Part shown: positions 33,222-41,227 of the stretch, piece after piece
How positions within the stretch are numbered: position 1 is the first letter of the stretch
How the letters are laid out: the number at the start of each line of letters is the position of its first letter
Source: SIG607 sp036307305
Lineage (GTDB): Bacteria; Bacillota; Clostridia; Oscillospirales; Acutalibacteraceae
Reading direction: 5' to 3'
Assembly: GCA_036307305.1 (NCBI GenBank)
Contig: JAXJXV010000002.1
Coordinates: 124,001 to 188,000 of the forward strand
Length of the DNA stretch: 64,000 bases
Translations under genes and position numbers: made by a program
The notes under the pieces: generated by a model
Seen by the model: the letters and a program-made list of their open reading frames with translations, nothing else
Databases searched by the model: none
Told to the model about the DNA's origin: nothing

Positions 33222-33995
33222 TTAACACCTAATTTCATTAACAGTTTTTTCGACAATTTTTTGCATTAGAAAATTCTTAAAAAGTGCTCGGAACCCCCTT
33301 AAATACTGGATTTGTGTGTAGAAAAAGACCATACCCTCGTGTGTTGGGTATGGTCTTATTTTAACATCATCAGGTGCCATAGCAGCACCCATATTATTCT
33401 GGTCGGTAACACCTAAATCTTGAATTTTTCCAATACAGGCGGCATTTATAATAGGTCCATTTCCCTCTTTTGAAAGTACCATTGCACCTGCTCCCGTTAC
33501 AGTCCACTGTGCTGTGGGAGTTCGTTGACTTCCGTATTCGAGAGGAAAGCGATATTGTCTTTCGGCCGCGCAAAAATGCGAGGAAGCGCTACTGACGCAA
33601 TGCTCTGCAAAACCGCTTTCAATCATCATACTATTTATAATGAGTGACAGAGCCATTGTGGAACAGGCTCCGTATACGCCGAGAAACGGAATACCGAAGT
33701 CTCTTATTCCAAAGGAGGTACCTATACACTGATTCAACAGGTCACCTGCGCAGACTGCATTTATATCTGACGGGTTTAGTTTTGCTCTCTGCAAGGCGTT
33801 GGAAACAGCAATTTTCTGAAGCTCACTTTCCGCCTTTTCATAAGAGTCCTCCCCAAACAGACTGTCATCACTCACGTAATCGAAGTATTTTCCAAAGGGG
33901 CCTTGTCCCTCTTTTTTACCTGCAACAGAGCCATATCCTGTTATTTTAGGTTTGATTTCAAATAAAATAGATTGTTTTCCAATTTTTTTAGCCAT
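33222..33995 (-). pseudogene. spoVAD: spoVAD missing its C-terminal third
   Basis: The frame from ATG 33995 (GAGGGA upstream) matches SpoVAD, a thiolase-like spore protein for dipicolinic acid uptake: FEIKPKITGYGSVAGKKEG, GKYFDYVSDDSLFGEDSYEKAE, LGVYGACSTMALSL, TGAGAMVLSKEG, GVTDQNNMGAAMAPDD. Similarity stops at about residue 210 (position ~33366), just before a perfect hairpin terminator, and the last ~47 residues are unrelated. Normal length is ~338. It is no longer next to spoVAC. Confidence 0.85.
33325..33357. terminator. bidirectional terminator at the spoVAD break
   Basis: AAGACCATACCC / GGGTATGGTCTT, a perfect 12-bp stem with a 9-base loop and T/A runs on both sides, directly after the point where spoVAD similarity ends. 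Confidence 0.85.
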
Positions 33996-34056
33996 AAAAA
34001 ATCCCTCTGCAAAAGTAGTCAAAACTATTTTTTGCAAAGGGAATATTAATTATTCA

Positions 34057-34989
34057 CTAAAACTTCTCGGTGCTTCCTAAAACGTTAAACAAATCAGTAA
34101 AAAGAGCATCACGGTTAATTTTATGAACGTATCTGATTAAACGTCTTGTGTGATTAAATGCATATTCCTTATCATATTCGGGAATAGGACTTGGAATAAG
34201 TCTGTCAGCCATAAATCTGTTATTTGTGTTCAGCAGCCAACCAATTGCCGTCACGTCCCATATTATTCTTGTCCACGCTTTACCGTATGCATAGCTTTCT
34301 GCCTCTTCCACGGTGTTTTTATAAAGATAATCGCAAAGCGGATTTTTGCCTTTAAGCCAATGCTCAAGCTCGTATTTACTGGTAGCAAACTCGCTTACGA
34401 CACCACTGCATGGAAGCTGTACAAGTGGTACACCGCATCCGAACAACACTCTCGCACCTGCTATATCCTGAGTCATATTGAACTCACTGGCTGGTTTTAT
34501 CGTTTGAAGCGAGTGACCGCCAAGCCACACAATCACACAGTTTTCCGTCATATTTTTATTCTTTATAACTGCCGAAGCAACATTTGTTATAGCGCCGATA
34601 GCCACTATATATAGGGGATTTTCGGGCGAATAGTTTTCTGCAAGATTTGCCATAAAATTTGCAGCATCAGAATCAACGGGTGTAATTTCATCTGTCAAAT
34701 AAGACTCTGAGCCTTTAAAAACCTTGTCAGAAAAATCATTTTTATTCATAAGAGTTAGGAGCTTTAAAATTTCATCATAGCTTTTGCGCATACCGTCAGC
34801 CGCGCTTTCCGACCTGCCGTTTAAAAACGGCGCAGCGCAAATACCCTTGACGTTAAATTTTTGAGGATTCAAAAGCATATAGCTTATTGCAAACTGGTCG
34901 TCGATTTCGTTATATGCATCGGTATCGAGAACTATATCTATTTTGCCCTGTGGTACAGAAAGATTTTTTAAATACTGACTGATTTCCAT
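34057..34989 (-). CDS. inosine-uridine nucleoside hydrolase family protein
   Basis: About 310 residues. N-terminal metal motif IDIVLDTDAYNEIDDQFAIS is the nucleoside-hydrolase Asp cluster (D-x-D ... DD) in a variant with two extra residues. The family cleaves the N-glycosidic bond of ribonucleosides, giving base and ribose. Later VAIGAITNVASAVIKN and AGARVLFGCGVPLVQLP are conserved. ATG 34989 is preferred over an upstream start because AAGGAG lies 9 bases before it. Downstream of the glycyl radical enzyme, same strand, gap 110 bases. Confidence 0.88.
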   Translation of the reverse strand: MEISQYLKNLSVPQGKIDIVLDTDAYNEIDDQFAISYMLLNPQKFNVKGICAAPFLNGRSESAADGMRKSYDEILKLLTLMNKNDFSDKVFKGSESYLTDEITPVDSDAANFMANLAENYSPENPLYIVAIGAITNVASAVIKNKNMTENCVIVWLGGHSLQTIKPASEFNMTQDIAGARVLFGCGVPLVQLPCSGVVSEFATSKYELEHWLKGKNPLCDYLYKNTVEEAESYAYGKAWTRIIWDVTAIGWLLNTNNRFMADRLIPSPIPEYDKEYAFNHTRRLIRYVHKINRDALFTDLFNVLGSTEKF

Positions 34990-35099
34990 AAAATAACACT
35001 CCTTGTTTTTTCCGTTTATTAGAGTGTAACACAAAAACTAACCAATTTCCACTATTAATAATAACATCAGCCCCGAAAATACAATACCTTTTTTAACAA

Positions 35100-37028
35100 T
35101 TACACCTTTTTCTGAATAGTCCTGTTTATAATCATACGCTTTAATTCGTCACTAAGTCGGCTGAAGTATTCGGAGTATCCACCAACTCTGACCACAAGAT
35201 TTTTATACAAATCAGGATTTTTAAAAGCTTCCTCCAGCATTTCTTTATTCACACAAGTAATTTGCATCTGTGTACCGCCAAGCTCCATATATGATATAAT
35301 CAACGATTTTAATATTTCATCATTAAAATCAGGATTAATATTAAAGTTCAGTACCGGCACACCTAACGCCTTTTTTAAATCAAGTGAAGTTACACTTTTA
35401 AGAAGTGCAGTGGGTCCCTTGGTATCCTTTGCAAAAATCGCACCAAGAGAATCACAAAGCGGCATTCCTTTTTTTCTTCCGTCAGGTGTCGGTCCAATTT
35501 TTTTGCCCGCCTCAACCTGTGACATAAACTGTATAGAAGCAGGTATAAAGCCTTGACCGAAATAGGCTTTCTTTCCTTCAAGCATAGAAAAAACATCTGA
35601 TGAAAGCTTATTCGAAAAAGCATTAACTGCTTCATCATCTATGCCATAACAATTACTGTGGTTCCTTAGTTTTTTAACAAAGGAATCTTCCTCCAAAGCA
35701 AGTTTTGTTAAAAATTCTTTTTTTGTATATTTTTTCTCTTCAAAAACCAAATCTCTTACTGCAAGTAATGAATCTATAACATTTATAAGACCCGCAAAAT
35801 TTATAATACTCCATTGATATCTTGCACCACCATTATTAAAATCAAGTCCGTTTTCAATGCAGTCATCCACAAGCAAGGTTCGCATAGGCAAAGGATTATA
35901 CTCTGCTCTTCTTCTCTGAGAACAAGCGATTTCTTTAGTAATCCAATTAACCGTTTCGTTTACATCACTGATATAAAGGTTATAAAACTCATTAAAATCA
36001 ACAGATTTTTCAAGGTTATTTTTAAGACATTTTTCAAAAATAAGCAATAGATTTATACCTGCGTCAAGAGAACCTACGTTTGAAAAACCCGAAAACATTG
36101 ATTCGGTGCATCCTCCGCCGCAAAATCTATTTATATCATCATCTCTAACATTAAATTTGTCTTTAAGTCGTCTGATAAGTGACGGATTGTAAAAAGCCGG
36201 TTGTCCTGTTTCTCCCCTCACAAGACTGAATGCTTTTCCCCAAATTTCATCAGGTGTATCTTTATCCACAAACAATTCTATCATAGGACGACGTCTGCCC
36301 TTTGCTGCCTCAAGACATTGTATAGTAAGCGGATTATATAGCCTTGAAAGTGCCATAGAATAGCCATTATTAAGGTCTAAATTTTCGAACATATTAGCAA
36401 GAATAGGAACAATATTTTCACCCTCATAATATGGCATAAGTCCATCAGCTATACATCCCAAATTATCACAGCCATCAAGGTATAAGACAAAATTCCAGCA
36501 TACCACAGCCTCATAAATATCTTCCGCAGGATACATAGGAACCTTCTTAAGAGCCGTTATAAGTTTTTCATCCGCGTTAACGCTAATAAGATAAGAAACA
36601 CACCTTTCAGCAAAAATCCTTATACCTTCAAGAAGTACTTTAAGTCCATCTCGTAAATCTTCATCCACAATTTTTTTGATACGTTCATAATACGAGAAAA
36701 AGCCCTCTTTTAATACTCGTTCATAATGCGGTATAGAGTGAGTATACATATTTCCTCCCACTGCATGTTCATAGGGTACCGAAGAGTAATCTTTAAAAAA
36801 AACAGAAGCAATTTCATTCCTTGTTTGTTCTTCAAGGTCCGATAAATCAACTGTCATATTGTTCATATAATTTACGGTCTGCATTACTCCGGAAGGATAA
36901 AGAGGTTTACCACTAAATTCGGGCAACTCTACCATTTCATAAAATTTACGAAGAGCTACCGCCTTACGATAAAAAAGTCCTCTTGAAGCATTTAAAAGTT
37001 CGTTTGCAATTTCTTTGCTCTTATTCAT
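35100..37028 (-). CDS. short glycyl radical enzyme (PFL-like)
   Basis: About 642 residues, shorter than most glycyl radical enzymes (~760-850). Catalytic Cys in FCGGGCTESMF (~C307), conserved GPTPDGRKKG (~512-521), GGTQMQITCVN, and the C-terminal glycyl radical site VVRVGGYSEYFSRL (Gly near 617). Such enzymes use a thiyl radical to cleave or dehydrate substrates; the identity cannot be set because the specificity positions are unlike PFL, choline lyase or glycerol dehydratase that I can recall. No activating radical-SAM enzyme gene is nearby. AGGGTGATAAAA before ATG 37028. Divergent from AraC. Confidence 0.88.
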   Translation of the reverse strand: MNKSKEIANELLNASRGLFYRKAVALRKFYEMVELPEFSGKPLYPSGVMQTVNYMNNMTVDLSDLEEQTRNEIASVFFKDYSSVPYEHAVGGNMYTHSIPHYERVLKEGFFSYYERIKKIVDEDLRDGLKVLLEGIRIFAERCVSYLISVNADEKLITALKKVPMYPAEDIYEAVVCWNFVLYLDGCDNLGCIADGLMPYYEGENIVPILANMFENLDLNNGYSMALSRLYNPLTIQCLEAAKGRRRPMIELFVDKDTPDEIWGKAFSLVRGETGQPAFYNPSLIRRLKDKFNVRDDDINRFCGGGCTESMFSGFSNVGSLDAGINLLLIFEKCLKNNLEKSVDFNEFYNLYISDVNETVNWITKEIACSQRRRAEYNPLPMRTLLVDDCIENGLDFNNGGARYQWSIINFAGLINVIDSLLAVRDLVFEEKKYTKKEFLTKLALEEDSFVKKLRNHSNCYGIDDEAVNAFSNKLSSDVFSMLEGKKAYFGQGFIPASIQFMSQVEAGKKIGPTPDGRKKGMPLCDSLGAIFAKDTKGPTALLKSVTSLDLKKALGVPVLNFNINPDFNDEILKSLIISYMELGGTQMQITCVNKEMLEEAFKNPDLYKNLVVRVGGYSEYFSRLSDELKRMIINRTIQKKV

Positions 37029-37074
37029 TTTTATCACCCTGTTTTATTTTAATAAACTCAGACAAAAAAACATA

Positions 37075-37104
37075 TTGAAAAACAATAACATTATATGGTA
37101 AAAT
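37075..37104 (+). promoter_or_regulatory. promoter of AraC-type gene
   Basis: TTGAAA (37075-37080) and TAAAAT (37099-37104), 18-base spacing, 20 bases before the ATG at 37125; the same gap must hold the divergent promoter for the glycyl radical enzyme. Confidence 0.55.
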
Positions 37105-37124
37105 AATAACTAAGAGGTGTTTAT

Positions 37125-37919
37125 ATGCGTTATGAAATTTTTTCAGATTCTAATAACCCTATACTAAATATTATATCCATTGGCTATACTCAAAACCCAC
37201 AAATTTCAAGGTATGGCCCCTCTTTCAGAGAACAATATATAATTCATTATTGTATTTCAGGAAAAGGTTATTTCAATAATACTCCCATAATAAAAGGACA
37301 GGGTTTTTTAATAACTCCTGATATGTTTCAGGAATATCATCCCGATACAAATACTCCTTGGGAATTTATATGGATAATATCCGAAGATAAACGTATACAT
37401 GATATCTTCAGCAAATTTAATGCAGATAGTAATACTATGGTTTTTAATTTTTTCCATTTTGAAAAGCTATATGATATAAAGAATTTTCTTATCAATTCAA
37501 AAAAGAATATATATTCTTCATATCTTTTACTTGAAATGTTTTTATCAATACTCAACGACAGCCTCAATCCTTTAAACAACAAAGAAATTTACAACAGTTC
37601 TATATATTTCAAAGCAGCCATCAATTATATCAACACCAATATTAACGCATCGGTTAAGGAGCTTACTATTTTTTTAGGAATCAGTCAACCATATCTATAT
37701 AAAATATTTAAAGAAAAAACAGATCTTTCACCCAAACAGTATATAATAAACCAAAAACTAAAAAAATCAAAAAAACTGCTGACAGACAGCGACCTTTCAA
37801 TCACACAAATAGCAACCTCTATGGGATATGGTGATGTGCTTGATTTTTCTAAATTCTTTTCCAAAAGAATAGGCTGCTCCCCTCAGCAATTTCGCAAAAA
37901 CAGAATTAGACCATTCTGA
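37125..37919 (+). CDS. AraC family regulator
   Basis: 264 residues. N-terminal cupin-like sensing domain (~1-150; YIIHYCISGKGYFNNTPIIKG, FQEYHPDTNTPWEFIW) and two C-terminal HTH motifs (SVKELTIFLGISQPYLYKIF and SITQIATSMGYGDVLDFSKF, ~165-264). AraC proteins of this kind bind a sugar-like ligand and activate neighbours. Very AT-rich coding sequence compared with genes to the right. Divergent from the glycyl radical enzyme across 96 bases, so it very likely controls it and the hydrolase and transporter genes. Confidence 0.9.
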   Translation: MRYEIFSDSNNPILNIISIGYTQNPQISRYGPSFREQYIIHYCISGKGYFNNTPIIKGQGFLITPDMFQEYHPDTNTPWEFIWIISEDKRIHDIFSKFNADSNTMVFNFFHFEKLYDIKNFLINSKKNIYSSYLLLEMFLSILNDSLNPLNNKEIYNSSIYFKAAINYINTNINASVKELTIFLGISQPYLYKIFKEKTDLSPKQYIINQKLKKSKKLLTDSDLSITQIATSMGYGDVLDFSKFFSKRIGCSPQQFRKNRIRPF

Positions 37920-37940
37920 TTTTTTTAATATCAGTTTAAA

Positions 37941-37977
37941 AAACAGCAGACACTTCAATTCAAGGTGTCTGCTGTTT
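37941..37977. terminator. bidirectional terminator
   Basis: AAACAGCAGACAC / GTGTCTGCTGTTT, perfect 13-bp stem, between convergent araC-type (+) and MFS (-) genes. Confidence 0.88.
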
Positions 37978-37986
37978 AACATCATA

Positions 37987-39258
37987 TTACATATTATTTT
38001 TTGATTCTTTTTTAAACGTTTTTAAATATGCTATCAGGAAAATAATAATCACAAGGCTTATAAGAGAAATCACTTGCTGCGCATATACGGTTATACCGAA
38101 TATATGAAGACCTTTTCTTTGTATAAGAGAAACCAAAGGACTTACCGCAAGAGTAGCCAGAAAACCTGCCAGACCCGAAGCTGCCTGACTTATTGCAAGA
38201 GTATCTGCTCGTTTTTCTACAGGAGAATAATCAAAAACCATATTCATAAGCGAACTGTTGACACCTGCAATGGCTATTCCGTGGAATATGTAAAAAATAA
38301 CCATCATTATTTTAGCATTAGAAGCAGTAGTTAAAATAAAGCAAACAAACTGTAATATCAGGAAATAAAAGCATTTCTGAAGCATCACAGCAAAAGAATT
38401 TTTGTCTGCATATCTTCCCCAAGGCTTTGAAGCCAATGCTCTCACAACACTGGTACACACAGACATAATAGACATAAACGTAAGGCTTAATCCTAATTCG
38501 TTTAACTGATACGTACTGTAAAACGGAACCGATACGTAGTTAGCAACATTGTAAACCACAACAACAGCCGTCACCTTTAGAATTTGCTTATCATTTAAAA
38601 TATCTCGTAGGTTCTCTTTAAGACGCTTACCTGTATTTTCAACAACTTCTTTTTCATCTGTAAGCAACAAGGCAACCGTATGAAGCACAGTAAGAGCGAA
38701 AATCACAACAGCCGCTATTATAAAGGCTGTTTTTACTTTTCCCTGTTCAATATAGTGGTCTACAACCGCGCTCATAACAAGTGAGAAAACCATACCTATA
38801 ATAAGAGAAACTATTTCCTTATTAGCAGTGAAGATTCCTCTTTGCGAGTCATCAATATGTGACATCAGCCAGTTGATTTTTTTAGGGTGGGCTATATTAT
38901 AAATGAGATATGCAAGAACGATACATATAATAAATGCAACAGTTTTTACATTATCAGAAGCTCTAGACAGCGGTATTATATACAATAGCATAAACAGCAC
39001 TTGATTTATAATACTCAGCAAAACAACAAGCCGTTTCGAGTTTCTGTTGCCTATGGTTATAGATATCAACTGAAAAAGACAGCCAAGAGATATTATAGAA
39101 GAAAGTATACCTGTAAGACTGTCTGAAATACCAAGTTGTTTAGTTAATGTGGCAAGGAACGAATTTGAAACCAAAACAGAAATAAGATATTCAAAAGCGG
39201 CTTCAAGTATATACATAAATTTGTTCTTTTTTTCACTGTTTGATTTTATGTAATGCAT
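37987..39258 (-). CDS. MFS family transporter
   Basis: About 423 residues with twelve membrane helices. The start at 39258 (MHYIKSNSEKKNKFMYILEAAF) has AGGGG 8 bases upstream; an upstream start would add 22 residues. Visible features: ISLGCLFQLISITIGNRNSKRL, the cytoplasmic loop 2/3 region, and ASKPWGRYADKNSFAVM in the second half. Members of this group take up carbohydrates or nucleosides; with the hydrolase and glycyl radical enzyme it suggests substrate uptake. Exact substrate unknown. Confidence 0.8.
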   Translation of the reverse strand: MHYIKSNSEKKNKFMYILEAAFEYLISVLVSNSFLATLTKQLGISDSLTGILSSIISLGCLFQLISITIGNRNSKRLVVLLSIINQVLFMLLYIIPLSRASDNVKTVAFIICIVLAYLIYNIAHPKKINWLMSHIDDSQRGIFTANKEIVSLIIGMVFSLVMSAVVDHYIEQGKVKTAFIIAAVVIFALTVLHTVALLLTDEKEVVENTGKRLKENLRDILNDKQILKVTAVVVVYNVANYVSVPFYSTYQLNELGLSLTFMSIMSVCTSVVRALASKPWGRYADKNSFAVMLQKCFYFLILQFVCFILTTASNAKIMMVIFYIFHGIAIAGVNSSLMNMVFDYSPVEKRADTLAISQAASGLAGFLATLAVSPLVSLIQRKGLHIFGITVYAQQVISLISLVIIIFLIAYLKTFKKESKNNM

Positions 39259-39304
39259 ATAATCAACCCCTATCACAGCATTTAATATAGCACACATAGT
39301 TTTA

Positions 39305-39346
39305 TATTTCAAGCCAAAAAGCACCTATTTCAAGCCAAAAAGCACC
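39305..39346 (+). repeat. 21-bp perfect tandem repeat at island junction
   Basis: TATTTCAAGCCAAAAAGCACC occurs twice in direct tandem (39305-39325 and 39326-39346). The second copy ends exactly where the LacI tail begins, so it marks a recombination junction. Confidence 0.85.
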
Positions 39347-39576
39347 GAATAAACGTACCTGACGATATTTCGGTAATAGGAATAGATAATATTGTTACAG
39401 GTCAGTACGTGGATACAACCCTCACAACCATAGACACCTACCCCGAAGAAATTTGTGAAGTTGCTTGGAATTTACTTTTGAAGAAGATGAAAAATCCGTA
39501 TTACAAAAGCACACAAAACATTGAAATTGTGGCAAAACTGATTGTTCGAGAAAGTGTAAAAAGCACACGAAATTGA
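39346..39576 (+). pseudogene. C-terminal fragment of a LacI family regulator
   Basis: One open frame of 76 codons, no start, ending at TGA 39576: RINVPDDISVIGIDNI, then QYVDTTLTTIDTYPEEICEVAW, NLLLKKMKNP and IVAKLIVRESVKS. VPDDISVIGxD and the terminal L-I-V-R-E-S are the C-terminal effector/dimerisation signature of LacI regulators. The DNA-binding N-terminus is absent; upstream DNA is the MFS gene start on the other strand. Confidence 0.85.
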
Positions 39577-39596
39577 TGGACAATACAGAACGGATA

Positions 39597-39628
39597 AAAA
39601 AAGCTTGACCGTTTGGTCAAGCCTTTTT
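39597..39628. terminator. terminator copy 1 beside spoVAC remnant
   Basis: AGCTTGACC-GTTT-GGTCAAGCC with flanking A and T runs. It matches the stem downstream of the intact spoVAC at 40703-40730, so the spoVAC end and its terminator occur twice. Confidence 0.8.
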
Positions 39629-39630
39629 CG

Positions 39631-39777
39631 TTAAAACAATGTTGTTATCCAATACACAACCCCATAAATCACGCTTGCAATTGTGCCGTACACAATAACA
39701 GGTCCTGCGATTTTGAACATATTAGCACCAACACCGAGGACAAAGCCCTCTGATGCTGTCAATTTAGGACTCACCAT
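39631..39777 (-). pseudogene. spoVAC 3' remnant
   Basis: Reads EGFVLGVGANMFKIAGPVIV, YGTIASVIYGVVYWITTLF and a stop, almost identical in protein to the last 39 residues of the intact SpoVAC at 40735-41178, while the DNA differs at many third positions. An ATG at 39777 gives a 48-residue frame (MVSPKLTAS first), but no ribosome site is apparent. It is a fragment of a diverged second spoVAC, not a recent duplication. Confidence 0.85.
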
Positions 39778-39791
39778 TTTTGAAAAAAATA

Positions 39792-39820
39792 TTTACATTA
39801 AATCGGTGATGCAGTATAAT
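39792..39820 (+). promoter_or_regulatory. promoter of TIM-barrel isomerase gene
   Basis: TTTACA (39792-39797) and TATAAT (39815-39820) with 17-base spacing, 35 bases before the ATG. Confidence 0.75.
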
Positions 39821-39855
39821 AAAATAAAAGACACTAAAAAAGGGGCGTAACAATT

Positions 39856-40698
39856 ATGTGGAAACAAAAAATAGGTATTTCTATTGGGAATGATTATAAT
39901 ATCCCAACTGTCGATGTAGTTAAAATGGTAAAGAGAGTTGGATTTGACGCAATCTCTCCTGTTTGGAAAACGAATGGTGATTTATTTGAAATCGTAAAGG
40001 CCGCAAAGGAAAGCGGATTATGTATCCAGTCGCTGCACGCACCTTTTGGGAAAGCTGCAGATATGTGGAGCAATGACGCTGCTTTATATGCACCTGCAAA
40101 AGCTGAATTACTGTCTGCCTTAGATGCTTGTGTGCAATTTAATATTCCTGTTTTGGTTGTTCATACTTGGATAGGCTTTGATTACATATTCGATGCTATG
40201 TCATTAGACTATAGAAATTTTGACGAAATTGTATCTTATGCCGAAAAGTACAGTATAAAAATTGCCTTTGAAAACACAGAGGGAGAAGAATATCTTTTTG
40301 CATTAATGGAGCATTTTAAAAATACTGATACTGTTGGCTTCTGTTGGGATTCGGGACATGAAATGTGCTATAATCACTCACAGGACTTATTGTCAAAATA
40401 TGGGGACCATCTTATTATGACACACATTAATGACAATCTTGGAATCAGCAGGTTCGACGGAAAAACTTTTTGGACAGATGATCTGCATTTACTTCCCTTT
40501 GATGGCATTTCCGATTGGAATTATAACATTGACCGACTTAAAAAATCTCAGCATATGGATATCTTGAATTTTGAATTAAATATAAATTCTAAACCTGAGC
40601 GACATGAAAACGATGCTTACGGACAAATGACCCTTGAACAATATTTTACCGAAGCATATAAAAGAGCGTGCAAAATAGCATATAAATATTCTAAATAA
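39856..40698 (+). CDS. xylose-isomerase-like TIM-barrel sugar isomerase/epimerase
   Basis: 280 residues of the AP_endonuc_2 / IolE-like sugar isomerase family. Conserved metal-site segments: SLHAPFGKAA, VLVVHTWIG, IKIAFENTEGEEY (metal Glu), VGFCWDSGHEMC (metal Asp/His), MTHINDNLG and FELNINSKPE. It would isomerise or epimerise a ketose or inosose. Alone on the plus strand, with its own promoter, bounded on both sides by spoVAC terminators in the opposite orientation. AAAAGGGG upstream. Substrate unknown; probably works with the nearby catabolic genes. Confidence 0.85.
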   Translation: MWKQKIGISIGNDYNIPTVDVVKMVKRVGFDAISPVWKTNGDLFEIVKAAKESGLCIQSLHAPFGKAADMWSNDAALYAPAKAELLSALDACVQFNIPVLVVHTWIGFDYIFDAMSLDYRNFDEIVSYAEKYSIKIAFENTEGEEYLFALMEHFKNTDTVGFCWDSGHEMCYNHSQDLLSKYGDHLIMTHINDNLGISRFDGKTFWTDDLHLLPFDGISDWNYNIDRLKKSQHMDILNFELNINSKPERHENDAYGQMTLEQYFTEAYKRACKIAYKYSK

Positions 40699-40702
40699 CA
40701 TT

Positions 40703-40730
40703 AAAGGCTTGACCAATTGGTCAAGCCTTT
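40703..40730. terminator. bidirectional terminator (spoVAC / isomerase)
   Basis: AAAGGCTTGACC-AATT-GGTCAAGCCTTT, perfect 12-bp stem with A/T runs, directly between the convergent isomerase (+) and spoVAC (-). Confidence 0.9.
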
Positions 40731-40734
40731 TTCA

Positions 40735-41178
40735 TTACAACAACGTCGTTATCCAATAAACAACCCCATAAATAACACTAGCGATAGTTCCATAAACGAT
40801 TACAGGTCCTGCGATTTTGAACATATTAGCGCCAACGCCGAGGACAAATCCTTCTTTTTTGAACTCTATCGCCGGTGAAACCACTGAATTTGCAAAGCCT
40901 GTTATTGGCACCAACGTACCTGCTCCTGCAACCTTTGCAATATTGTCGAATACCTTAAGACCGGTCAGCAGAGCCGCTAAAAATATCAGCGTTACCGAAG
41001 CTAACATTCTTGAGTTTTCTTCTCCTATATTTAATTTCTGATATATCTGAAAAAATGCTTCGCCTAACGAACAAATAAATCCACCAAACAAAAACGCCAT
41101 AATACAGTTTTTCAAATGCTTTGACGGTGGGGATGCTTTTTTCACCATTTGGGAATAATCTTTTGAACTTATATCCAT
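40735..41178 (-). CDS. spoVAC: stage V sporulation protein AC
   Basis: 147 residues. Four membrane helices; AFLFGGFICSLGEAFFQIYQ, GAGTLVPITGFANSVVSPAI and EGFVLGVGANMFKIAGPVIV are SpoVAC hallmarks. Inner-membrane channel protein for dipicolinic acid and cation movement in forespores, normally with SpoVAD and SpoVAE. Here spoVAD is not adjacent but truncated 6.7 kb downstream, and spoVAE is not seen. AAGGAG before the ATG sits inside a hairpin. Confirms a spore-former. Confidence 0.95.
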   Translation of the reverse strand: MDISSKDYSQMVKKASPPSKHLKNCIMAFLFGGFICSLGEAFFQIYQKLNIGEENSRMLASVTLIFLAALLTGLKVFDNIAKVAGAGTLVPITGFANSVVSPAIEFKKEGFVLGVGANMFKIAGPVIVYGTIASVIYGVVYWITTLL

Positions 41179-41182
41179 AATA

Positions 41183-41221
41183 AAAAACTCCTTTGCTTAT
41201 ATTTTAAGCAAAAGAGTTTTT
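41183..41221 (-). terminator. terminator-like hairpin covering the spoVAC ribosome site
   Basis: Minus-strand AAAAACTC-T-TTTGCTTA loop TAAGCAAA-G-GAGTTTTT ends just before spoVAC's ATG. It follows the SGNH gene stop by 6 bases, so it can terminate that transcript, and its 3' arm contains the AAAGGAG used for spoVAC. Confidence 0.75.
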
Positions 41222-41227
41222 ATTATA

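Noticed and set aside
33222..33365. Last 47 codons of the spoVAD frame as real protein
   Set aside because: They encode the hairpin terminator and AT-rich spacer and show none of the expected SpoVAD C-terminal motifs.
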